Of a stretch of 64,000 bases of DNA, positions 35,901 to 47,900 are shown piece by piece (the first letter of the stretch is position 1; every line of letters begins with the position of its first letter). Source of the stretch: Poseidonocella sp. HB161398 (GTDB lineage: Bacteria > Pseudomonadota > Alphaproteobacteria > Rhodobacterales > Rhodobacteraceae); assembly GCF_005870025.1 (NCBI RefSeq), contig NZ_VATA01000012.1, positions 1 to 64,000 of the forward strand, given 5' to 3'. The notes under the pieces were generated by a model. It saw only the letters and a program-made list of their open reading frames with translations, ran no database searches and had not been told where the DNA came from. The position numbers were made by a program, and so were the translations under genes.

Positions 35901-38900
35901 GCCGCACCGGCACCGATGGCGCGGCGGAGACGCCCGAGGCCTCGACCTCGTCGGACAGCTCGGGCAATGTCTCGGTCGCCGCGGCGATCTCGGTCAATAT
36001 CGCGACGACGGAGGTTGTCGCCACGCTGGCAGCGGTCGAGGCCAATCCCGATCTGCTGATCGAGGCGGGCGGCGCGGTCCGGGTGGAGACTGCGGCCAAT
36101 GCCGCGGCGAATGCCTTTGCCGACGGCTCGGCCGTGACCTTCGACGACGGCACGGCGGTGGGCGCGGCGCTGTCGATCAATGTCTCGACCCTCTCCAATC
36201 TCGCGACGCTCGACCGCGCGGCGGTGACGGGCGACGGCGCCAGCGTGCTGGCCGGCCGGAAGGAGCGCGGGACCAGCTTCGAGGTGACCGAATTCAAGAC
36301 GCTCGACCAGGAGGCGGACACGATCTTTGCGGGCGCGCCGGAGGACGCGTTCGAAGACGGCGAGGAGGTCACCTACCGCAATGGCGGCGGCACCGATATC
36401 GAGGGGCTGGTCGACGGCCAGACCTATACGGTGGTGCTGGGCGAGACCGGGCTGATCCAGCTGAAGGACGGCAGCGACATTGTCGATTTCGGCGACGATC
36501 AGGATCTGGGGTCGGTCGGCGACGCCCATGTGCTGGAGCGGACGGACAAGGAGGATGTCACCTTCGATCCCGACGAGTCCCGCTTCGAGGTGGTCTTCGC
36601 CGAAAGCGGCCCGCTGCTGACCGGCCAGGAGGTCACCTATTCCAAGGGCGATCCGGGCGAGACCGCGGTCGGCGGGCTGGATGACGGCGGGACCTACTAT
36701 GTCATCGCCGATGGCGACGGGCGGCTGGCGCTGGCCGCGAGCCGCGAGGAGGCGATGGCGGGCGAGGCGGTCGCGCTGAGCTCGGCCGGGACCGGCGAGG
36801 GCCATGTGCTGAAATCCTCCGCCCATGCGGCAGGCGCGGTGGCGCGCTCGGGCGCGGGCGGCGGCGATGTCGGCGCGGCGGGGTCCGTGGCGCTGAATTT
36901 CGCCTTCGAGGACAGTGCCGCGACGCTGGGCGAGGACGCGGCGATTACCGTCAGCGGCACGGGCGCCTCGGCGGTGGGCGCCGCGACGGGCAGCTACGCG
37001 CTGGCCCGGGCGCTGCCCAACGCGGATACCAGCGGCAAGAGCCTCGGGCTCGGCCTGTCGGTTGCGCTGAACGTGATCGACCGCGATGCGCTGGCCACGG
37101 TCGCAGGCGGCGCCTCCGTCGCGGGGGCAGGGGATCTGGCGGTCACGGCCGAGGGCGAGCATGCCACGGTGACCGTGGCCAAGGCCGGGGCGGTGTCCGA
37201 ATCCGGCGGCACCAATATCGGCGGCGCGGTGGCGCTGGCGGTGACGCTGAACGAGACCCGGGCGGCGATCGAGGCCGGCGATGGCGGCACGCTCGATGTC
37301 GATGGCGATCTCGCGGTGACGGCAGAGGCCGCGCAGGCCGCGCTGACGCTCGGCGATGCGGATACCAAGGGCGGCAAGACCGGGGTCGGCATCGCCGTCG
37401 CCTTCGGCTGGCACAATGACGCGGCCACGGCGACGCTGTCGCGGGATGTCTCGGCGGGGCTTCCCGCCACGGCCGGCGATGCCGATATCGGCGCCGCGCT
37501 GCAGGTCACGGCCAAGACCGTGGCGACGGCCTCGGCGACCGGGGCGAAGCAGTCCTCGGAGGGCGGCAATACCGCGGACGAGGAATCCGGATCGCAGCGC
37601 GACTATGCCCAGCAGCAGTCGGGCACGCCGCTGGCGGATCCGCAGCCGGGCCAGCGGGTCGGCGAGGGCAATGCCACGGCGGGCGAAGAGACCGCCAATC
37701 CGGGCGGGCAGGAGGGCTCGGCGCAGCAATCCTCCACCCAGACCAGCGGCGCCACGGTGCGCGTGGCGGCGGCGATCGGCGCGACGGTCACGGTCAGCAC
37801 CGCCTCGGCGGAAATCGCCGACGGGGTCGCGCTCGATGCCGCGGGCGCGGTGACGGTCGCGGCGACCGGCGCGGCGGATCTGGACACCCAGGCGATCGGC
37901 CTGGCGCTGACCGAAGCTTCCAGCGAGGGCGACAGCAGCGACGGTTCGGACAATGTCGGTGCCGGCGTCGCGGTCAATGTCGCCGTGATGGAGACGACCG
38001 CGCGGATCGGCGCCGGGGCGCAAGTGACCGGCGGCTCGGTCGCGGTGACGGCCGGAACTGGCGAGGGCGACGCGATGTCCGCCTTCCGCGCGACCGCGCT
38101 GGCGGGCGCGGGCTCCACCCAGACCGGCGGCGGCGACACGACCTCGGTCGCGGGCGCAGCGGCGGTCAATGTGGTCCTGTCCCATGCGACGGCCGAGATC
38201 GGCGACGGCGCCACGGCAGAGGCGATTTCGGGCGACGTCTCGGTCGGGGCGCGACATGTCTTCGGCATCCAGACGCTGGGCGGCGGGGCGGCGGCCTCGG
38301 TCACCTCGGGCTCCGGCTCGAAGAGCGTCGGCGCGGCGGTGGGCGTCAACATCACCGACACCTCCGCCATCGCGCGGATCGGCGACGGGACGGATATCGA
38401 CGCTGCGGGCGGCGTCGCGGTGGCGGCGGAGTCCGAACTGAAGACGCTGGAGATCATCCTGCCGGAGCTCGGCGCGGATATCGACAGCGAGACCGGCGCG
38501 GAGGTCACCGCGCTGGTGATCGGCGCGGGCATCTCCTCGGGCGGGGATGCGGGCGCGGGCTCCGGCATCGTCAATGTGCTGCAGTCGGAAACCCTGGCCG
38601 AGATCGGCCGCGGCGCCACGGTCGACGCCCTGGGCGGCGATGTCTCGGTCACGGCCGCGGATGCGACCACTGTCGCCAATTACGGCGGCGCGCTGGCAGG
38701 CTCGCTCGACGGCAAGGGGATCGGCGTCGGGCTCGATGTCACGGTGCTGCTGAAATCCACCCAGGCGCGGATCCTGGCCTCCGGGGACGCGCTGGCGCCG
38801 ACTGCCATCGCCGCCTCGGGCTCAGTGATCGTCGATGCCGCCGCGTCCGAGGACATGACCAGCCTCGTCATCAATATCGGCGCGGGCGACAGCACGGCGG

Positions 38901-41900
38901 CGGCCGGCGGGCTGGTGGTGCATGTGCTCGTCACCGACACGCTGGCCCATATCGGCGAGGATAGCGCGATCCTCTCCGAAGAGGAGAGCCCGGCCGCGGG
39001 CAGCGCCACGGTCGATGTCGGCGGCAGCCTGCTGGTCCAGGCCGACAGCGCGACGCGGATGGATGCGCGGGCGGGATCGGGGGCGCTGTCGCTCAACGAT
39101 GCCAGCATCGGCGCGTCGGTCGTGGTGGTGGTCGATCTCGACGACACGCTGGCCTTCCTCGGCGAGGATGTCTCGGTGACCGCGCTGGGGCTCGGGGCGG
39201 CGCTCGACGTCAATGACGGCGACTACGCGGACAATGGCGGCACGCTGGAGCAGGGGACGGAGGCGCGCAAGGGCGTCATGGTCTCCGCCACCTCGGTGGC
39301 CCAGCACGACCATCTGGCGATCGGCGCCTCGGCGTCGCTCGGCAGCATCGGCGTCGGGCTGTCGGTGGCGGTCGGCGTCCACAAGGGCAAGACGCGGGGC
39401 TACATGGCCCAGGGCGTGGACATCAACGCGGACAACACGGGCGCCGATCCGGCGCAGGGGCTGCTGCTGCGCGCGGCCGACATGACCGAGGTCGAGGCGG
39501 TCGTCGGCGGCATCGCGGCCAATGTGGGCGACGGGTCTGCCATCGGCGGCGCGGTCTCGGTCGAGGTGGTGCACCGCACCGTCCATGCCGAGGCCGAGGG
39601 CGGCCATGTCATCAACGTGGCGGGCGATATCGACCTGGATGCCACGGCGGCGACGCAAGTCGACGCGCTGGCGATCGGCGTGGCGGCGGGCGTCTCGACC
39701 GGCTCGGGCGGCGGCGGCGGCGATGGCGGCGGCGGCGGGTCCGCCACGGATTACGGCGGCGTGCTGACCTCGCAGGAGGGCGGCTCGGGCGGCGGCGCGC
39801 GCGGGGCGGGCGGCACCCAGAACTCGACGGCGGCCTCGGGCGAGTCGAGCAGCTCCAGCTCCACCGCCTTCGTCGGTGCGGGCTCGGGCGTGGGCAACAC
39901 GATCACCACCGATGTGCGAGCGGTACTCGCGGACGCGGCCACGACAGCGGGCGGGGATGTCCGGCTGGAGGCCGCGGACAATTCCGCGATCGGGGCGGAT
40001 TCGGGCGGCGTGGCCGTGTCGATCGCCGCCGGGCAGAGCAGTGACTCCGTGGCCGTGGGCGTCTCCGTTGCGGTGACGGTGATCGAGAATTCGGTCGTTT
40101 CGATGATCGACGGAGGGAGTCTGTCTGCCGATAGCCTGTCGGTGACGGCGGTGAATGCGGCGGAGTCGGACGCGCTGGCCTTCGCGGGCGCGGCGGGCGT
40201 CTCCACCGACGGCTACGCGATCAGCGGCGCGGGCGCGGTGACGGTCAACCTGATGACCTCGGTGGCGACGGCAACCTCGGAGGGCGCGGCGCTGACCATC
40301 GGCGGCGCAGTGACCTTCAGTGCCGAGGACCTGTCGCGGATCAATGCCGATGCCGGCGGCGCGGCGCTGGCGATCTCGCTGGATTCCGGCGCGGGGGCCA
40401 TGGGCGCGGCGGTCGCGGTGAACGAGGTCGCCTCCACCACCTCGGCCGGGATCCGCGGCGGCACGCTCGACATGACGGGCAGCGGCGATCTGGAGATCTT
40501 CGCCGGGTCCCAGACCGATATCGACGCGCTGACCGTCGGCCTGGCCGGCGCAGTCTCGGCCGGATCGGGCAGCAACCTGGCGGTCGGGCTCGCAGGGTCC
40601 TTCTCCTTCAACGACATAGAGAACACCACGCTGGCCGTGATCGAGGACGCCGCGGTGGAGCTCTTCGACGGCAATGTCTCGGTCGATGCCGAGGACGGCG
40701 CGCATATCTCGGCGCTGTCGGGCGCGGTGGCCTTCTCGATCTCGGCGGGCGGCAGCTCGGGTCTCGGGCTGGGGCTCGGCCTGTCGCTGACCCGCAACGA
40801 CGTCGGGAACGCCACCCAGGCGCTGATCGTCGACAGCACGGTCGAGGCGCCCGGCGCGCTGATCCTGCAGGCGACCGCGCTGCCCCAGGCGGGCGAATTC
40901 GCGCTCTCCGACGGCACGGTGGTCAATCTCGAAGACGACACGATCTATGTCGGCACGCCCGAAGACCCGTTCCGCGACGGCGAGCAGGTGGTCTATTCCA
41001 ATGGCGGCGGCACCAGCATCGCCGGGCTGGCGGATGGCGACATCTACACCGTGCGCAAGACCGTCACCGGCTATATCCAGCTGGAGGACTCGCTTGGCGA
41101 CATCGTCGATTTCGTCGACGGCCAGGATCTGTCGGTCCTCGGCAGCGCGCATGAGCTGAAGCGCGCCACGGTCGACAAGGCGGCCAACACGATCTTCGCG
41201 GGCGCCATGGACGATCCCTTCGCCAATGGCGAGGAGGTGGTCTATTCCAATGGCGGCGGCGACAGCATTTCCGGCCTGACCGACGGCGAGACCTACACGG
41301 TCTTCAACTACAACGCCGCCGCGGGCACGATCCAGCTGAAGGATGGCGGCGGCGTGCTGGTCGATTTCGCCAATGGCCAGGACCTGGCGGCGATCGGCGC
41401 GAACCACCAGCTGAAGCGCGAAGAGGGCGGGTTCAGCTTCAACCCGGGCGTGGCGGATTTCGCCTTCGATCCCGACGGGGCGCCCGAGACGGCGGATGCG
41501 GCCGCCATCGAGGCGGTGACCTTCGCGGTCAGCGTCGGCTTCTCGCAGGGCTCGGGGCTCAACGGCGCGGTGGGCGTCGCCGGGGCCATCGCGCTCAACA
41601 ATGTCGACAACCTGGTCGAGGCGGTGGTGCGCGACACCGACGCGTTCGACGGCGTCGCGACCCTGGTCGATACCGGCGGCGCGGCCGACATCCTGGCGGT
41701 CAGCGACACCGACATCTCCGCCATCGGCGTGGCGGGCTCGGTCTCGATCGGCATCTCCTCGGGCGGCAGCAGCATCTCGGCGGCGATCGGCGCCACCATC
41801 GCGCTGAACCGGATCGGCGAGGATGACGGCGTCACCCGCGACGCCAATGTCGTGAAGGCCGGGATCGAGGACGCCTCGGTGCTGGCGGGCGGCGACATGA

Positions 41901-44900
41901 CGATCACCGCCGACAGCAATTCCGAGATCGGCGCGGTGATCATCACCGTCAGCGCCAGCGTCTCGGTCAGCAGCGGCCCGGGCGGGGCGATCGGCGTCGG
42001 CGTCAGCTATGCGCAGAACGAGATCGCGACCGACACCGCGGCCGTCATCTCCGGCGCGGCGCTGGTCACGGCGGACATGCTGACCATGACGGCCACCGAC
42101 GACAGCGCCATCGACGCGGTGACGCTGGCCGTGTCGGTCGGCATCTCCTCGGGCGGTTCCGTCTCGGTCGCGGTCTCGGTCGCGGCGGCGGTCAACACCA
42201 ACACGATCCGCAACCACACCTCGGCCGTCATCGAGGGGTCGGAGGTCGTGCTCGGCGGACCGCTCGACATGGCGGCGGAGTCCAATGCCTCGATCTTCGC
42301 GCTCGGCATCGCCTTCTCGGCCTCGGTCGCGGCGGGCAGCGGTTTCTCCATCGGCGGCGCCGGATCGGGCGCGGATGTCGACAACATCATCGAGAACGAC
42401 ATCACCGCGGGGATCTTCGGCGGCTCCGGCGTTACCACCGGCGGCGCCACCTCGATCACCGCGCTGGACGAGGCCGGGATCACCGCCATCGTCATCGCCG
42501 CCTCGGTCGGCATCGCGGCCGGCTCGACCGGCAGCTTCGCCGCCGCGATCTCGGTCTCGCTGGTGGATAACGAGGTCGCCAATGACGTGCTGGCGGCGGT
42601 GGACGGCTCCGCGCTCGACTCCGCGGGCGCGATCACGCTCGATGCGCAGTCGGCCAGCGACATCCTGGCCGTCGGCATCGCCGCCTCGGTCGCCGTCGCG
42701 GCGGGAGGCACGCTCGCGCTGAGCGCCACGGGCTCGGGCGCGGATGCGCGCAACACCATCGGCGGCACGGTCGAGGCAGTGATCCGCGACGCCACGGCGC
42801 CGGTCCTGGCGGGCGGGCCGGTGACGCTCTCGGCCGAGCAGGCCGGCGAGATTACCGCGGTCGCCGTTGCCGCCTCGGTCTCGGTCAGCGCGGGCACGCT
42901 CGCGGGGGCGATCTCGATCGCGGCCTCGGTGATCTCCAATGACGTCTCCACCGCCGTGACCGCGGGCCTCTCGGAGGCCGATCTGCTCTTCGACCCGCTC
43001 GGCAGCGCGGGGCTCGATATCGACGCGACTGCCAGCGCGGAGATCACCGCCGTGTCGGTCGCCGTCGCCGTATCGGTCGCGGCCGGGACGCTGGGCATCG
43101 CGATCAGCGGCGCGGGCGCGGAGGCGGAGAACGCGATCAGCGGCACCACCACTGCGATGATCGACGGATCGACGGTCCGCAAAGCCGACCTGAGCGCGAT
43201 GGACGGCACGATCACCGTCGACGCGCAGTCGGAGATGGAGATCGAGGCGGTGGTCGTCGCCGCCTCCCTGGCCATCGCCGCAGGCAGCCTGGCGGCGAGC
43301 TTCGCGGCCTCGGTGACGCTGGCGGAGAACGACATTTCCGGCGGCGCCATCGCCACGGTGGAGGACTCTGACCTGGCCGTCACCGGTGCCGTGCTGGTCG
43401 ATGCCCATGGCCAGAACGCGATCAATGCCGTCTCGGTCGCGGTGGCGGGCGCCGTCGGCGTCGGCGCGGGCGGGCTCTCGGTCTCCTTCGCGCTCTCGAG
43501 CTCCGACAACATCCTGAACAACGAGGTCACGGCGCAGATCGACGCCTCGCTGGTCGCGGCGGACGGCGCGGTCAGCGTCACCGCGCGCGACCAGTCGGTC
43601 ATCGACTCGGCGGCGGCGGCGGTGGCGATCTCGGTCTCGGCCGGGGGTTTCGGCCTGGCGCTGTCCGGCGCCGCGGTGCTGAGCGACAACGCCTTCTCCA
43701 CCGATGTCAACGCGCTGGTGACGGATGCCGTCCTGACGGCGGGCAGCGGCACGCTGCTGGTCCAGGCCGTGGCGGATGCCGAGGTCAGCTCGCTGGCCGT
43801 CGGCGCGGCGCTGAGCGTCGCGGCGGGCAGCGTGGCGATCGGCGGGGCCGGGGTCGGCTCGGACGCCAAGACCACGCATGACAGCGCGGCCACCGCGCTG
43901 GTCGCCGGATCGCAGCTGACTGCCGAAGCCGGCGCGGTCACGGTGCGCGCGGCCGAGGAGAGCACGGTCGACACCCAGGTCTATTCGGTCGCGGTCGCCA
44001 CTGGCGGCGGGGCGGGCAATGTCAATGTCGCCGTCGCGGTCGCACTGGCGGAGAACATCGTCACCGCGGCGACGATGGCGCAGGTCGACAGCTCGAAGAT
44101 CGACGCGGCGACGGCGGTCTCGGTGACGGCGGAATCCCTCGATACCGGCTCGCTGGTCGAGGCCACGGCGGTCGGCGCCGCGGTCGCGGCGGGCGGCGGG
44201 GCGGTCGCGCTCGGCGGCTCGGGCACGGGCGCGCGGGCGCATAACGACGTCGACAGCTCCGTCCAGGCGCTGGTGACGAATTCGCCCAACAATGACGCGC
44301 CGACGCTGCTCGACCCGGATCTGGGCATCGACGCCCAGTCGGTCAGCATCACCGCCACCGACCGGATGAAGGCCGTGGCCGATACCACTGCGGCCGCGGT
44401 GGCGGTCAATGGCGGGGCGGTCTCCTTCGCGGCCACGGTCGCGGTCGCCATCGGCGAGAACGACTATGACGCGGTCACCCGTGCCGGGGTCTCGGACGCG
44501 GCGATCGACGCCTCGGCGGGCGACGTGCTGGTCGCCGCCACGTCAGAGGCCGAGATCGAGGCGACGCCGATGGCCTTCGCCGTCTCCATCTCGGTCGGCC
44601 TCGTCTCCTTCGCCGGCGCCGGATCGGGCGGCGAGGCGACGAACACGATGAACACCACGACCGAGGCCTATCTGCGCGACGGCACCGAGGTTTCGGCCGC
44701 GGGCGCGGTCACGGTCGAGGCGCTCGACACCTCGGATGCGGTCGCCAGCGTGCTGGCGCTGGCGATGTCCGGCTCGCTCGCCGCGGGCGCGGCCGTTTCG
44801 GGCAGCGTCTCGGTCAACACCGTCACCAACACCACCAGCGCCTCGATCGAGGGGTCCTCGGCCACCGCGCTCGGCGGCGAGATCCGCGTCGATGCCGACG

Positions 44901-47900
44901 GCCTCCAGGACATCCAGGCAGAGGCGACCTCGGTTTCCTTCTCGGCGGCGATCGCCGGGCTCTCGGGCGCGGGCGCCTCGGGCAGCACCTTCCTCGACGC
45001 GACGGTCGCGGCCTTCGCCGATGACGCGGTGCTGCAATCGGCGGCGGGCGTCTATATCGACGCCGACAGCGACCACACGGCGCGCGGCGTCGCCCGGGCG
45101 ATCTCGGCCGGGACGGTTTCCATCGCCGTGGCGCTGGCAGAGGCAGAGGTCGGCGGCGCGACGCTGGCCTACGCCACCGGCGACACCACGGTCACGGGCG
45201 GCGATTTCGACGTGACCGCGGATTCGAAGGCGCTGGCCACGCAGGTGGACGAGGGCGGCATCAGCGTGCCGGTCGTCTCCATCGGCATCGGCGGCGCGGG
45301 CTCGGGCGCGGAGTACAAGTCGCTGGTCGACCGCTCCACCGAGGCCTTCATCGGCACCCGCACCGGCAGCGCGCCGGTTGCAGGCAGCGTCGATTTCCAC
45401 GCCATCGGCAACCCGTCGGCCAAGGGCGACATCCTGGTCCATGCCTATTCGGAGTTCGAGGCGCTCTCGAACCCGGCCAGCATCGGCATCGGCGCGGGCG
45501 CCGTGGCGGTCTCGCTCGCGGATGCGCAGATCCTCGGCGCGACGCTGGCCTATGTCGGCGAGGGCACCACGGTCACCGCGCGCGACCTGACAATCGAGGC
45601 GGATGCCGACGAGACCGCGACCGCGCTGATGGCCACTCTCGCGGCAAGCCTGGGCTTCAGCGTCGGCGTGGCCACCGGCTCGGCGAGCATCGCCAGCACG
45701 GTGGAGGCCTTTGCCGGGGCGCGGCATGACGATGCCTCCGATGCCGGAGCTGCGGGGGACACCGTCCTCACCCTGACCGGAGGCGGGATCCTCGATATCG
45801 ACGCGACCTCCGACCGGCTGGCCGATGCCACGGCCGGGGGCGCCTCGGCCTCGCTCGGCCTTTCGATCACCGCGCTGCTGCCGCGGGCGGAGAATTACGG
45901 CGACACGCGCGCCTATCTGGGCGCGGGCGTGGCGATGACCGGGGCCGATCTCGACATCAATGCCGACGCGATCCGGCAGAAGGCCGTGGCCGAGGCGCTT
46001 GGCGGCGGGATCGCCGGGCTGGCCTCGGGGGCGGTGCTGACCGCGCAATCCGATGCCGGCGGAACGATCGAGGCCTTCATCGGCTCGGGCGCCAGCGTCG
46101 GACAGCTCGCCTCCACCCCCTCGGTCGATGTCGGCAGTGCCGAGGTCCGGGTCCATGCCGATGCGCTGGTCGAGGCGCATTCGGTGGTCGGCGGCGCCAA
46201 TGTCTCGGGCCTGCTGAGCCTCTCGGCGGTGCTGCCCGATGCCACCGTCTCGGCGGCGACCCGCGCCTATGTGCGCGACGGCGTATCGATGGATGCCGGC
46301 GGGCTCGTCGTCACGGCGGGCGACGGCGATGCGGGCCGGGTGACCTATGACGCCCTGGCCGAGAGCTTCTTCGCCAATTTCTCGGGCTTCGCCTCGGCCG
46401 GAGTGGTCAAGGCCGAGGCCGCGGTCACCGGCGCGGTCGAGGCCTTCGTCGGCGCGCCGGTCGGCATCTCCGCGATCTCCCACGGCGGCAACGACATCGA
46501 CACGGGCGGCGGCAGCGTGTCGATCCAGGCCTTCTCCGACATGGATGCGACGGCCGAGATCCTGCAGGGCGGCGCGGCGGCAGCCTTTGCGGCCAACGGG
46601 CTCTTCACCTCGACCGAGATCTCGGGCGCGACCCGCGCCTATGTCGGCCAGGGCGGCCGGATCACCGGCGGCGGGCTCGATGTCGATGCCGATGGCGACT
46701 ACCTGGCGGCGGTCTCCAACGAGACCATCGCGCTGGCCGGCGGCGGCGCGATCAACCTGATCATGTCGCAGGCCGTGGTCTCGGGCGTGGTTGATGCGCA
46801 TGCGGGCTCGGGCGTCAAATCAGACGGCAGCTTCGAGAGCCCGGATGCCGACCGCGCGATCATCAATGTCGGCGGCGGCGCGGTGACGATCGACGCCACG
46901 GCGCGGATGGCGGCCAACCCGACCCTGACCTCGGTGGCGCTCTCGGGCTTCGCCTCGGTCACGGCGGCGGATATCGAGGCGACGCTCTCGGGCGCGGTGC
47001 GTGCCTATCTGGGCGAGGCGGTGACACTCGAGGCCGGGACGCTAGACATCAAGGCCAGCACGCCCGACGGGCTCGCGGCCGAGACGACGGGGCTCGGCAT
47101 CGCCTTCGGCGCGATTGCGGCCAATGCGGTGCGCTCGACGGCCACGGTCTCGGCCACGGTCGAGGCCTTCATCGGCGCCCAGGCCGCGGCCAATGCCACC
47201 GGCCTTTCGGGGCGCGCGGCGGATGTCACCGTGACCGGCGCGGTCCATGTCACCATCGATACCGCGATGAGCGCCAGTGCCGCGATCACCTCGGCCACGG
47301 CCGGGATCGGCACGCTGACGCTGCTCCTGCCCACGGCCGAGGTCACCGGCACGGCGCGGGCCTATATCCGTGACGCGGTCGGGCTTTCCGCCTCGGCGCT
47401 GACCGTCGCGGCGGGCACCGATGCCGCCCCGGTCGAGATCTCCGCCACGGCCAGCAGCGCCTCGGGCAGCATCGCGCTCTTCTCGGGCAGCGGGCTGTCG
47501 GCTGTCGCCAATGCCAATGGCCGGGTCGAGGCCTTCCTCGGCGCGCCGGTGGGCGAGACGGGGGTCGCGGGCGTCTCCATGCCGTCGCGCATGATCGACG
47601 TGACCGGGCTTGCCGATATCGATGCGGTGGCCGAGATGACCTCGGCAGCGAGCCTGTCGAATGTCGATATCGGCGTGATCGCGGTGAAGATCTCCAAGCC
47701 CGAGGCCACGACCGGGGGCGCGGTGCGGGCCTATGCGGGCGAGGGCGCGCGGCTCGGGGCCGGAACGGTCGACATGCGCGCCGATGCCAAGGTGTTCTCG
47801 GCGAACGCGGAATCGAATTCCTTCACCACCGGGCTCGGGGTCGGCGAGGGCGTGCTGCCCACCGCGAGGACCACGGGCACGGTCGAGTCCTTTATCGGCG

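Noticed and set aside
29807-38257. Very long reverse-strand open frame (over 2,800 codons) rich in Arg, Asp, Gly and Ala
   Set aside because: It is the antisense of the giant gene. G+C-rich third positions leave the opposite strand open; its product has no domains, and the forward frame has coherent repeats, a start with ribosome site and RTX motifs.
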